Origin: Pseudobacter sp051955275
GTDB lineage: Bacteria > Bacteroidota > Bacteroidia > Chitinophagales > Chitinophagaceae
Direction: 5' to 3'
Length of the DNA: 64,000 nt
NCBI RefSeq assembly: GCF_051955275.1
Contig: NZ_JBQCGW010000219.1
Coordinates: forward strand, 19,756 to 83,755
The first letter of the stretch is position 1. Each line of letters begins with the position of its first letter. Positions 37,103 to 46,078 of the stretch are shown in pieces. Position numbers and translations under genes: made by a program. The notes beneath the pieces are model-generated. The model saw nothing but the letters and a program-made list of their open reading frames with translations. It did no database searches and had not been told where the DNA came from.

Positions 37103-37921
37103 ATGAAAAAGCTCCTGTTTTACATTCTCTTCGTTTTTGTCTCCGGTCTTTCAGCTTCAGCCCAGACCATCAACCCTTCCTGCTTCTCCAATGCGAAATG
37201 CTGGACCATCACCCGCGTTGAAAACACCACAGACGCTACCGTGGTATACCTGCAGTTTTACACTTATAAAAGTGATTATAAATTCTTCATCAATCCCGGT
37301 ATGTATATTGAACAATACAACAAAACCGGGTCTGCCAGGTATACCATCAAAAGTTTCGACGGCCATGACCTTAACACGATGTACTCCGTAAAGCCTTTTA
37401 CCACCTATTATTTTGTACTTAGATTCCAGCGGATACCTGATTACTGGGCTGATATCAATATTGCAGAGCCCGCCACAGCAGGTTACAATGCCTGGTACTG
37501 GAAATATGTATCTCTCAACAGGCCGGAATCCGAGCGCCTGAAACTGGATGATTTTCTCAGGAAGATGGTGCTTGATTTTTGCAAGGCCTTTGCCCATCCT
37601 ACCAATACCCTCAGGAAATACACTTACTCCGTAAACAGGAATATGATCAACCTGACCATGTATTATGAAGGAAATATCGTTACTGATCTGGAGTTCAGTT
37701 TCGATGGCAAACTGGTAACCGATGTTTCCGTGGTATACGATAATGACTTTATCAATCCCTTCTCTCTCCTTACAGTGATCAGGGAATGGATCATGGAGAA
37801 TGATTCTGATGGTGAAAACACGGATATGCTGGAAGAACACTTTTCCAAAACCATCCGCGAAATGACAGGCCGCCAGTTGGCAGCCGTAGCCCTCACCATC
37901 TTATGGAATACCGGAAAATGA
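37103..37921 (+). CDS. Exported protein of unknown family
   Basis: I do not recognise this 272-residue protein. The start is the ATG at 37103; a TTG two codons upstream is less likely. A typical signal peptide (MKKLLFYILFVFVSGLSASA, then QT) directs it to the periplasm or beyond. The mature part starts with a beta-rich domain (about 25-130) with two Cys in PSCFSNAKCW that could form a disulfide. Then a helical stretch (SERLKLDDFLRKMVLDFCKA) and a C-terminal acidic helical part (ENDSDGENTDMLEEHFSKTI) follow. The N-terminal third could be an adhesion or Ig-like fold. It is on the same strand as the sigma/anti-sigma/caspase genes and ends 63 bp before them. Whether it belongs to that system is open, because a likely promoter lies between. 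Confidence 0.7.
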   Translation: MKKLLFYILFVFVSGLSASAQTINPSCFSNAKCWTITRVENTTDATVVYLQFYTYKSDYKFFINPGMYIEQYNKTGSARYTIKSFDGHDLNTMYSVKPFTTYYFVLRFQRIPDYWADINIAEPATAGYNAWYWKYVSLNRPESERLKLDDFLRKMVLDFCKAFAHPTNTLRKYTYSVNRNMINLTMYYEGNIVTDLEFSFDGKLVTDVSVVYDNDFINPFSLLTVIREWIMENDSDGENTDMLEEHFSKTIREMTGRQLAAVALTILWNTGK

Positions 37922-37949
37922 CCGCTGAATGAAAATGGGATTTTCTGAT

Positions 37950-37957
37950 TATCTTTA
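37950..37957 (+). promoter_or_regulatory. Possible -7 box (TATCTTTA) before the sigma gene
   Basis: The site matches TAnnTTTG at seven of eight positions and lies 27 bp before the ATG at 37985. No convincing -33 TTG was found at the usual distance. Confidence 0.4.
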
Positions 37958-37984
37958 GTTTATTCCTCATTTCTTCCCCTTACT

Positions 37985-38599
37985 ATGGACTGCAACGTTA
38001 TCCTTCAGCCCCACATACTGGTAAAGATTTGTCAGACTGGTGAGCCGCCGGAAATGAACAGATTATTCAAATGCTTCAATGAGATCTTCTATCTCAGGTT
38101 TGAAAAATTCGCCTACAGCAATTTTTACATCCCTGAGCCTGGTCTGATCAGGGATGCATTTACAGACGGCACTGTGGCCTTTTACCTGAAAGTAAGAACC
38201 CAGGGCTTCCAGGAAAGAGGGGCCACCGTGGATACGGTACTGATGGAGTTTTGCAGAAGAAGCCTGCTGGCCCTGTTCAGGGGAGCCAAAAAGGATTGGG
38301 AGATGCATAGTTACCAGGACCCCGTAGTATTCAACCAGAGCGCTACCGCAGACGAAGAAACGAAGGCCGCTATTGTGGAAGCGGAATTAAAGGATGCCAC
38401 ACTGGACAAAGCATGGCAAATGCTGGGAGAGAAATGCAGACAGATACTACTCTACCGGAAGATAGAGAAACGGGAATTGACGGAAATTGCAGCAAAGACC
38501 GGGCTCAGCCCCATCAGCGTGAGCGATAAAGTGCATAAATGTTTCAATAAGATCAAAGAGCTGGTGCAATCAATTAACCCGGTAAAACCACAGCATTAA
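37985..38599 (+). CDS. ECF-type RNA polymerase sigma factor of the WD40-caspase cluster
   Basis: A divergent sigma-70 family protein of 204 residues. Region 2 is weakly conserved (FEKFAYSNFYIPEPGLIRDA, TDGTVAFYLKVR). Region 4 is clear: LDKAWQMLGEKCRQILLYRK, then the helix-turn-helix ELTEIAAKTGLSPISVSDKV followed by HKCFNKIKELV. Its stop and the start of the next gene share one base (TAATG), so the two are translationally coupled as sigma and anti-sigma usually are. I infer that it transcribes its own cluster, including the exported WD40-caspase. An alternative start at Met24 (38054) would lose no recognised domain. No FecR or zinc-binding anti-sigma gene is nearby. Confidence 0.82.
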   Translation: MDCNVILQPHILVKICQTGEPPEMNRLFKCFNEIFYLRFEKFAYSNFYIPEPGLIRDAFTDGTVAFYLKVRTQGFQERGATVDTVLMEFCRRSLLALFRGAKKDWEMHSYQDPVVFNQSATADEETKAAIVEAELKDATLDKAWQMLGEKCRQILLYRKIEKRELTEIAAKTGLSPISVSDKVHKCFNKIKELVQSINPVKPQH

Positions 38600-39396
38600 T
38601 GGACATTACAATACAACAACAGGAAAATATACAGCGCTACCTCGATGGAGAGCTGGACGCAGCAGCAGCCGGAGCATTTCTCCGGGAAGTGGAAGCGGAC
38701 AAGAACCTGGCACAGGCACTGGACATTGCCACGCAGATCCGGAATGCCCCCTTCCTGCTGGTACAACATGAAGATGCAGCCGCCATCCGCGCCATGGCCA
38801 TCCAAGCCGGAGAGGAATGGGAAAACGAAAGAAAAGCAGTTGCAGCCGCTCCCGTTAAAAAAATGAATATCCGGAGAATGTACTGGCTGGCCGCCGCAAC
38901 AATAGTAGCGCTCAGTTCCGTCTGGTTATTGTGGACACTCTCCGAAAACACGGCACCTCCTTCTCCCGATACCCTCTTCGCCAGGTATTATAAAAAGGAG
39001 CCCGCTCCACCTCAGAAGCCTGATGAACTGAGAACGGAACTGGAGCAATATGAAGCAGGTAATTATGAGCCTTTCCAGGAACTCAATATCGAAAATATTC
39101 CCAAAGGACGTGGAGCTGGCGATGATCAGCAGATAGAAGAAATGGCGCATTATTTCCGAGGGCAATCCGCTATTGAAAAAGGAAATTATGAAGATGCTGC
39201 CGTTGACCTGCAATGGGTGATCAGTAACACTACCCAAAAAGAATTACGCGCAAAAGCAGAATGGTACCTGGCGCTGGCAATGCTGAAAAGAAATGACAGA
39301 AACGCTGCGGTTAAACTACTGGAATCCGTTGCAGGAAATGAGGCAGCGCCTCACAGGAAAGAAGCAGCAAAACTGCTGAAGCTTCTGAAGAAATAA
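38599..39396 (+). CDS. Putative membrane anti-sigma factor with TPR-like periplasmic tail
   Basis: A 265-residue single-pass membrane protein. The acidic N-terminus (1-90; QENIQRYLDGELDAAAAGAF) has the look of the short helical domains by which anti-sigma factors hold their sigma. One helix spans about 94-115 (YWLAAATIVALSSVWLLWTL). The periplasmic part begins with a Pro-rich linker and ends (about 175-265) with helix pairs resembling TPR/tol-pal YbgF repeats: YFRGQSAIEKGNYEDAAVDL and AEWYLALAMLKRNDRNAAVK. TPRs bind protein partners, so this tail could sense the exported caspase-like protein encoded next, or cell-envelope damage. The anti-sigma role rests on position, coupling with the sigma gene and topology, not on a recognised family. 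Confidence 0.75.
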   Translation: MDITIQQQENIQRYLDGELDAAAAGAFLREVEADKNLAQALDIATQIRNAPFLLVQHEDAAAIRAMAIQAGEEWENERKAVAAAPVKKMNIRRMYWLAAATIVALSSVWLLWTLSENTAPPSPDTLFARYYKKEPAPPQKPDELRTELEQYEAGNYEPFQELNIENIPKGRGAGDDQQIEEMAHYFRGQSAIEKGNYEDAAVDLQWVISNTTQKELRAKAEWYLALAMLKRNDRNAAVKLLESVAGNEAAPHRKEAAKLLKLLKK

Positions 39397-39399
39397 TCC

Positions 39400-39423
39400 G
39401 GTACCTGGTACCCTTATTTTTTT
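39400..39423 (+). terminator. Weak terminator or attenuator between anti-sigma and caspase genes
   Basis: A 5-bp stem (GGTAC, loop CTG, GTACC) directly follows the anti-sigma stop and is followed by CTTATTTTTTTCC. The short stem suggests partial termination, which would keep the caspase gene at a lower level than the regulators before it. Confidence 0.4.
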
Positions 39424-39441
39424 CCTTAAAACTAACTACTC

Positions 39442-42400
39442 ATGTATAAGATATGGTTGGTACTGGCATTATATATTGTATGGGTTCCGGTATCTGCGCA
39501 GGACAAGGCGGAACTGGTAATACCGGAAGGACACCGGATGGGGCAAATCCTTGATATCCTCTTTAACCATGAAAATGTTATTACTATCGGTTATAAGCAA
39601 CTGATGTTCTGGAAGCGGAGATCAGGAGCTTTGGTTAAAAAGATAGAGGGTATTGAAACATCGAGCGCCCCTTACATATCCGAAATCTATAATAAATCCT
39701 GCAACCGGATAGTGGTGATCTGCAACAATAGCAAAAATGTAAAAATCATCAACCTGGAAAATGGCAGAACGATATCCGAAATCAATGACAGCTCAGGAAC
39801 CTTCGAGGAGGCTATCCTGAGCGCGGATGGAAAGTTGTTTGCCACCGCATTCAAAATGCCTTCAGCAAGTGTTACCAATGCAAATTACAGGATCAGCATC
39901 TGGGATGCAGAAACAGGGAAATTATTGCAGGAACCAGGCCTACTCCCAAGTCTGAGCTATCAGGGAAAAAGGATTCAGTTCAGTAACAATTGCAGGAAAT
40001 TACTCATGTTCAACCATGCCTCTGTAAGGATTTGGGATATTACAAGTGGCAGGCAAAGCAGGGAACTAAAAACGAACCTGAATGGAAAAATCACAAGCGC
40101 CATGTTCAATTCCCAGGATAACAAAATATTGTCTAAGGTTGGCATTTCAAATATAGCCATCTGGGATGTTAATACAGGCGACATTCTCCATGAAATAAAA
40201 GTACCGGAACTCGTTTCTGAAAAGCCCGGAGTGATTGCAGTTGCCATATTCGATGCAGCATTCACCCCGGATGGTAAAAAAGCGATTATATATTACCGTG
40301 ATACAGTCAGAATATGGAACCTGGAAGCAGGTAGACCTGCAGGTATAGTTCATGGAAATCCATTTATGCATGGGGCCGTCACCGTCAGCAATGATGGTAA
40401 AAGGGTGATTACAGCCTGCAAAGACAGTACAGCCAGGATCTGGGACCTGGAAACAACTAAAGAGATTTACAACCTGCCAATCAGTTCAGGAGCAAAAAAT
40501 GAGAAATATGCCAGCTACAGCGCCGATGGAAAAACGATCCTGACAAGTTCCAGGGAAACAGGAAAATGGACCGTTTGGGATGCCGCTACGGGTTCAAAGA
40601 TCAGCCAGCAGCAGGGAGGCATGTCCGGAATTGACTTTGTCAAATACAGCGGGGATGGCAATGACCTGGCTACGGCATTTAATTACAATGATGCTCCTCA
40701 GGTCAGGAATAAAAACAATTACGCGTTGAAGTATGAATTGAAAGGCAGTGCCAACTCTCCCACCAGCCTGCAGGTAAACGCCCCCGGAAAGAACATTGCT
40801 ATCGGATACAATAACGGCAGAGTATTGGTACATAATATGGAAACCGGATTGCAGGAACTTAATATCCAGGCACATTCCAATAGCATTGCAAAGCTCTTGT
40901 ACAGTCCTTCAGGTAAACAAATAATTACCACCTCTTCTGATGGAACGGCAAAATTGTGGGAAGCGAAAACCGGCACCCTGTTGAAAACCTTCATTCATGG
41001 AAAAAAAACCGGTTCTTATGTAAATGCTGTATTCAGCCCTGATAGCAAAAAAATACTGACCTTCCGATACGATGACAGCGTGGCAAAAATCTGGGATATA
41101 AGAAATGACACCTCAATATGCACTATTAATGGGTTCAAAAAAAGCTCTACAGGCGCCAGCTTCAATGCAAACGGCAAAAGGTTATTGACAACATCTATTA
41201 GCGAAATCCAATTATGGAATACAGCTACAGGAAAATTAATATCGAGCACCTGGGGACCATCTGCTTTTTTTTCAAACAATGGAAATGTTTTAATCTCTGC
41301 AGATTTCAAGAAGATCAATTTTTACAATACGGAAAATGGTCAAAAGATCCGGGAATTGAAACTTGACATCTACTATAATTTTCATAAGTCGGAACTTACA
41401 CCAGATGGTGAAAATATCCTGGCCCTCAAAGAAGAGGCGCCAGTATTACTAAACCTCGAGACCGGTAAAGAAACTGTTTGCTTTTTCGAAGATCAGTCTG
41501 TATGGGACATGGGCCTGAGCCCCAACGGAAACTATCTGCAAAACAGTTCCTATCATAATTTCAATCTGCAGGATGCCAGAACCGGCAAGCTGTTATTGTC
41601 AGTCCCTCAAAATAATGTAAACCATGGTGCCACTGCATTCAGCAAAGACAGTAAAACGCTCATCATCCTCAGTGATTATGCCGTAAACTTCTGGGACGTG
41701 GAAAAGAAAGAGTTTCTTTACAGCTTCTACTCTATCGATTCCACCGATTACCTCTGCGTAGATAAGGACAGCAGATATGACGGTACCAACAATGCCATCA
41801 AACTGCTCAATTTTAATTGTAATATGGAACTGATCGGATTAGACCAGGTGAAAGAACCCCTCTGGGAACCCAACCTGGTCAACAAGATCGTCACCGGCGA
41901 AGAGATGGAAGCAAAGAAGCTTTCTGATGTGGATATATGCGGATACACTCCTCTGGTTTCCACTGCAGAAAACGAAAAAGAGTACATTTATACCGTTACC
42001 CCGCGTAAAGGCGGACTCGGCGAAAGCATTGTTTATGTAAACAATATCGCCATCAGCAGTTACGACAATTCCCAACTGACCAGGACCGGCAATACACAAC
42101 AGTTGCGCGTGAACAAGGACTCCCTGAAACAATTCTTCAGAGACGATATCAGCAACAATGTTTCAATCAAAGCCTTCACTTCCGACAATGAGATCTTTGC
42201 CCGCGGCGACGAATTCTTCTTTCATGATCCCGTAAAACGGCGCGGCCCGGTGAATATGTATGCCATCATCATTGGCGTCAGTGATTACAAAGGAACAGAA
42301 CTAGATCTTCGCTATCCTGCCAAAGACGCGAACGACCTCTCCAATGCACTTGGCATTGCAGCCCGGAAATTATTGAACGGCGACGGAAAGGAACATGTTT

Positions 42401-43431
42401 TCATCTATAACCTCAATACCAGCAACACACGCACTCAATACCCCGACAAACAGAGCATTCGTCAGGTGTTTGAAATGGTGGGCAACAGAGCCACTGCCAA
42501 CGATATCGTTTTTGTTTTTGCCGGAGGCCACGGCGTGCTGTACAACCCGAAATACGGACCCGTACCGTCAAGAAAACAATTCTATTTTCTGACAGCAGAT
42601 GCCTCTAAAAACTCAGATTACTCTCAAACCGGCATCAGCATGACCGAGCTGGGCGAATGGATGAAGCCGCACAATATCAGGGCGCAAAAACGCATCCTTA
42701 TCTTCGACGCGTGCAACAGTGGCCAGGCCATTGATGACCTCATGGCAGGTGTTCGCGCCAAAGGAGATGAAACCGGTCGCATCAAAGCACTGGAGCGCCT
42801 GAATGAAAGATCAGGCATGTTCATTCTCTCCGCTGCTGCCAGCGATCAGAACGCTTATGAAATGGGACTCTACTCACAGGGCGTTCTCACCTATGCCTTA
42901 CTGAAAGTGATCAGGGAACAACCCGCTATCCTGGAAGACGGCAGGTTCCTGAACGTAGACAAATGGTTTACAGCCGCAGAAAAAAAGGTGATCGATATCA
43001 TCAGCAAAACCCGCGTACGGCAACAGCCTCAAAAATTCACCACCGGTGGATTCAATATCGGGATCGTGGACAATGAAGTGATCAGCAGGATCGTACTGGC
43101 AAAAGAAAAACCATTGTTCAGCAGTAGCATCTTCCTGCACGGCTCTGTCAAACACGACGATATAAAACTCACTAAAGAAGTAAACAGGGCGCTAAGCCTG
43201 TTACAGACGGATCTCAATTCAGTAGCATTCATTCCGGAAACAGAATCTCCTGATGCTTACACACTCACCGGCGCTTATGAGATCAATGGCCCTGCCATTA
43301 ACATGACGGTGAATGTAACACTGAACTCAACTATCAGATACAGTTTCCCTGTCAAAGGCACCAGGAATGATATTCCGGCCCTTGCCATGGAAATTGCACG
43401 CAAGGCAGGCGCCTGGGCAGGAAAGAAATAA
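39442..43431 (+). CDS. Exported WD40-repeat protein with C-terminal C14 caspase-like peptidase domain
   Basis: A 1329-residue predicted cysteine peptidase. A signal peptide (about 1-19, LALYIVWVPVSA then Q) sends it out of the cytoplasm. About 15 WD40-like blades fill residues 25-770, with recurring ends such as VRIWDITSGRQS, IAIWDVNTGDIL, ARIWDLETTKEI, AKLWEAKTGTLL, AKIWDIRNDTSI and IQLWNTATGKLI, enough for two seven-bladed propellers. A linker (about 770-930) leads to a caspase/metacaspase fold: NMYAIIIGVSDYKG, the catalytic His in VFAGGHGVLY (H1030) and the catalytic Cys in IFDACNSGQA (C1091). A 130-residue tail of unknown type follows. The dyad is intact, so it should be active, cutting after a residue that cannot be told. 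The WD40 half is AT-richer than the caspase half. The sigma/anti-sigma pair upstream suggests envelope-signal control. Confidence 0.88.
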   Translation: MYKIWLVLALYIVWVPVSAQDKAELVIPEGHRMGQILDILFNHENVITIGYKQLMFWKRRSGALVKKIEGIETSSAPYISEIYNKSCNRIVVICNNSKNVKIINLENGRTISEINDSSGTFEEAILSADGKLFATAFKMPSASVTNANYRISIWDAETGKLLQEPGLLPSLSYQGKRIQFSNNCRKLLMFNHASVRIWDITSGRQSRELKTNLNGKITSAMFNSQDNKILSKVGISNIAIWDVNTGDILHEIKVPELVSEKPGVIAVAIFDAAFTPDGKKAIIYYRDTVRIWNLEAGRPAGIVHGNPFMHGAVTVSNDGKRVITACKDSTARIWDLETTKEIYNLPISSGAKNEKYASYSADGKTILTSSRETGKWTVWDAATGSKISQQQGGMSGIDFVKYSGDGNDLATAFNYNDAPQVRNKNNYALKYELKGSANSPTSLQVNAPGKNIAIGYNNGRVLVHNMETGLQELNIQAHSNSIAKLLYSPSGKQIITTSSDGTAKLWEAKTGTLLKTFIHGKKTGSYVNAVFSPDSKKILTFRYDDSVAKIWDIRNDTSICTINGFKKSSTGASFNANGKRLLTTSISEIQLWNTATGKLISSTWGPSAFFSNNGNVLISADFKKINFYNTENGQKIRELKLDIYYNFHKSELTPDGENILALKEEAPVLLNLETGKETVCFFEDQSVWDMGLSPNGNYLQNSSYHNFNLQDARTGKLLLSVPQNNVNHGATAFSKDSKTLIILSDYAVNFWDVEKKEFLYSFYSIDSTDYLCVDKDSRYDGTNNAIKLLNFNCNMELIGLDQVKEPLWEPNLVNKIVTGEEMEAKKLSDVDICGYTPLVSTAENEKEYIYTVTPRKGGLGESIVYVNNIAISSYDNSQLTRTGNTQQLRVNKDSLKQFFRDDISNNVSIKAFTSDNEIFARGDEFFFHDPVKRRGPVNMYAIIIGVSDYKGTELDLRYPAKDANDLSNALGIAARKLLNGDGKEHVFIYNLNTSNTRTQYPDKQSIRQVFEMVGNRATANDIVFVFAGGHGVLYNPKYGPVPSRKQFYFLTADASKNSDYSQTGISMTELGEWMKPHNIRAQKRILIFDACNSGQAIDDLMAGVRAKGDETGRIKALERLNERSGMFILSAAASDQNAYEMGLYSQGVLTYALLKVIREQPAILEDGRFLNVDKWFTAAEKKVIDIISKTRVRQQPQKFTTGGFNIGIVDNEVISRIVLAKEKPLFSSSIFLHGSVKHDDIKLTKEVNRALSLLQTDLNSVAFIPETESPDAYTLTGAYEINGPAINMTVNVTLNSTIRYSFPVKGTRNDIPALAMEIARKAGAWAGKK

Positions 43432-43436
43432 TGTTT

Positions 43437-43475
43437 GGGCCTCCATCAGGAAGCCCTTTTAATTTTTCTTTTTTT
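43437..43475 (+). terminator. Intrinsic terminator after the WD40-caspase gene
   Basis: An 8-bp stem with one mismatch (GGGCCTCC, loop ATCA, GGAAGCCC) begins six bases after the stop and is followed by TTTTAATTTTTCTTTTTTT. Confidence 0.88.
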
Positions 43476-43524
43476 CTGAAGACTCTGATCCCGGTGAAAT
43501 ATTGATGGGAAATCCCCCCCTGTC

Positions 43525-45885
43525 CTATTCACTTCGCAGGCTCTTAACGGGGTTGGCCAGCGCGGCCCTGATGGATTGAAAACTGACAGTAACGATGGCT
43601 ATCACAAAGGCCGTAATGCCCGCGATGGCAAAGACCTGCCAGCCGATACCGGTACGATAGGCAAATTGCTCCAGCCATTTATTCATTACATACCAGCTTA
43701 TGGGAATAGCCATCACTACCCCGATGCCTACCAGGCGGATGAAATCCCCGGCCAGGATGCGGATGATATTTGGCACGGTAGCCCCCAGTACCTTCCGTAC
43801 ACCGATCTCACGCGTACGCACCTGCGCAGTGTACGCCACCAATCCGAGTAATCCCAGGCATGAGATCAGGATAGCGATCATGGAAAAGATATTGTACAGA
43901 GACCCGGTCCTGATCTCTGACTTGTACAGGCTCTTGTAGGAGTCATCCAGGAAATTATAACTGAAATCAAATCCGGTATTGTATTGTTTCCATACAGCTT
44001 CTGCTGCAGCCAGGGCTTTCGGCGCATCCTGGCCGGTTGTCTTTATATATAATTGTCCGAAGTGATTGGGTTTTCTGTATTGAAAAATGGCAGGCTTTAT
44101 GGATTGCCGGAGGCTCTGAAAATGAAAATCCTTTACCACACCAATTACGGTACCCATGGTATTCCACAGCTTGAACTTAGCGCCGATGGGGTTTTCCAGC
44201 CTTGCGGCTTTAACAGCTGTTTCATTCAGGATGAAATGCATACTGTCTGCAACAGCTCCACTGAAATTTTTTCCGGCGACCAGCTTCATACCAAAAAACG
44301 GAATGAAATCCTGGTTCACTGACATGGGACTGATCATCATCGTCTCGCCGGGCATCTTTCCTTCCCAGTAATTATCGCCGGTCTGCTCCCAGTTATTAGT
44401 AATAGCCTCACTTGACCAGATTACACCAGTGATACCAGGCTGCTTCATCAAAGAAGCCCTGATTGCATCCAGATGGCCGGACATATTGATCAGGCTCATG
44501 GAGAACACATGTTCTTTATTGAATCCCATTTCTTTTGAACGCATATACGATAATTGATCACCCACTATGATGGTACCTGTGATCAGTATCATGGAGAAAC
44601 TGAACTGCACTACCACCAGGGCCTTACGGAAAACAGCATCACTTACCCTGGCAGTTATCTTTCCCCGCAATGCTTTCAAAGGATCAAAGGACGACAACAA
44701 TAAAGCCGGGTAAATGCCGGACAGCAACAATGTTCCCGCGATGGTGATCCCGATAACAGTCCATACCTGCGGATCCAGGAAGTTCACCACCAGTTGTTTT
44801 CCTGATACCTGGTTGAAATAGGGTGTGAGCAAGCTCACCAGCATCAGTGCAATGATAGTGGCACCCAGAAAAAGCAAGGCTGTTTCTGCTACAAACTGCA
44901 TGAACAATTGCCAGCGGGCTGCTCCCACGATCTTTCGAAGGCTTACCTCCCTGGCCCGCAGCATTGCCCGGGCTGTGCTGAGATTAACATAGTTCACACA
45001 GGCTATCACCAGTATCAGCACGGCTATCACCATAAAAAGCTGCACCGTTCCAATGCCGCCTTCAGCACCGTCTGACCGGTAGAGACGCACTTTTTCCAGC
45101 GGATGAAGAATGTAATCGGCATCAGTATCTTCAGGCTTCACCCCCAGATGGATATTTTTCAGTTTTGCGGGTAATGATTCAATGGAAGCGCCCGGACTGA
45201 GCAGGAGCCAGGTAGAGAAATCGAAGTTACTGAAATCGTTTTCCATATTCCTTCCGTTCTCACGGTTCATCTGCGACAACAAAGTCATCGGGAAAAAGAT
45301 ATTACCTTCTATATTGGTATTGGCAGGGAGATCATTTATGACTGCGGAAACGGTGAATGGTTCTTTATCGTCAGCCATTATCACTTTCCCGATGGGATTC
45401 TCTTTATCAAAATACTTCTTCGCGATGGATTCCGTCACCACAATGGAATGCGCATCAGGAAAAGGATTGGCTGCATTTCCTTTGATGATCTTAAAATCAA
45501 AGACAGAAAAAAGAGAAGGGTCTGTATAGAAATTTTTCTGCTCATGAAACAGCCGCTCCTTGTACCGGAAAAGCCTGTAGTAACTATTGTAACTGGTGCG
45601 CACCACCGCTTCCACGGCAGGGATACGATCCATGGCCATGATGCCGATCGGCGCTACCGTGTTTGTCCAGAGCTGGCGGCTGCTCCCCGTGCCCACCATA
45701 TTCTCCACCTTATAAATATTCCGGCTGTTCTTATGGAATTTATCGAAACTGAATTCATCCTGTACCCAGAGTAAAATGAGAATTCCCACAGCAAGCCCCA
45801 TGGCCAGGCCGCCAATATTGAGGAGGGTATAGAACCTGTTCTTGAGGAGGTTCCGCCAGGCAGTTTTAAAATAATTCCTGAGCAT
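43525..45885 (-). CDS. FtsX/MacB-type ABC transporter permease
   Basis: An inner-membrane protein of 786 residues of the large Bacteroidota permease family with two MacB periplasmic core domains and two FtsX domains. The N-terminus is the family's standard NYFKTAWRNLLKNRFYTLLN followed by a helix (GLAMGLAVGILILLWV). Further helices lie near 285-305, 330-360, 375-400, 425-445, and three after about 665. The recurring VRTREIGVRKVLGATVPNII in the second half matches RAREVSLRKIVGAARWQLFM in the first, the cytoplasmic coupling helices. Such permeases work with a separate LolD/MacB-like ATPase, export or extrude lipoproteins, peptides or drugs by mechanotransmission, and often sit alone. No ATPase gene is adjacent. 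Its link to the converging caspase gene is only positional. Confidence 0.88.
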   Translation of the reverse strand: MLRNYFKTAWRNLLKNRFYTLLNIGGLAMGLAVGILILLWVQDEFSFDKFHKNSRNIYKVENMVGTGSSRQLWTNTVAPIGIMAMDRIPAVEAVVRTSYNSYYRLFRYKERLFHEQKNFYTDPSLFSVFDFKIIKGNAANPFPDAHSIVVTESIAKKYFDKENPIGKVIMADDKEPFTVSAVINDLPANTNIEGNIFFPMTLLSQMNRENGRNMENDFSNFDFSTWLLLSPGASIESLPAKLKNIHLGVKPEDTDADYILHPLEKVRLYRSDGAEGGIGTVQLFMVIAVLILVIACVNYVNLSTARAMLRAREVSLRKIVGAARWQLFMQFVAETALLFLGATIIALMLVSLLTPYFNQVSGKQLVVNFLDPQVWTVIGITIAGTLLLSGIYPALLLSSFDPLKALRGKITARVSDAVFRKALVVVQFSFSMILITGTIIVGDQLSYMRSKEMGFNKEHVFSMSLINMSGHLDAIRASLMKQPGITGVIWSSEAITNNWEQTGDNYWEGKMPGETMMISPMSVNQDFIPFFGMKLVAGKNFSGAVADSMHFILNETAVKAARLENPIGAKFKLWNTMGTVIGVVKDFHFQSLRQSIKPAIFQYRKPNHFGQLYIKTTGQDAPKALAAAEAVWKQYNTGFDFSYNFLDDSYKSLYKSEIRTGSLYNIFSMIAILISCLGLLGLVAYTAQVRTREIGVRKVLGATVPNIIRILAGDFIRLVGIGVVMAIPISWYVMNKWLEQFAYRTGIGWQVFAIAGITAFVIAIVTVSFQSIRAALANPVKSLRSE

Positions 45886-46019
45886 AACAGATGAATTAAG
45901 GTTTGCAGGAATAGACCAAAAAGGAGACCGGTTTCTATTTTACTAAAAATCAATCTACTGCAAAATTTCCATTCTTTATACTGTCCGCTATCGATACACC
46001 CGGCTGTGCGGTTTGTGCA

Positions 46020-46048
46020 CAAAAATGCCGCCCCGTTTCCGGGGCGGC
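46020..46048 (-). terminator. Strong intrinsic terminator of the Xus-like operon
   Basis: A perfect 9-bp GC stem (GCCGCCCCG, loop TTTC, CGGGGCGGC) is followed on the minus strand by ATTTTTG. It lies 31 bp past the DUF4374 stop. Confidence 0.9.
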
Positions 46049-46078
46049 GGCTCATGTATGATTGAACTGCAAAGCAAC

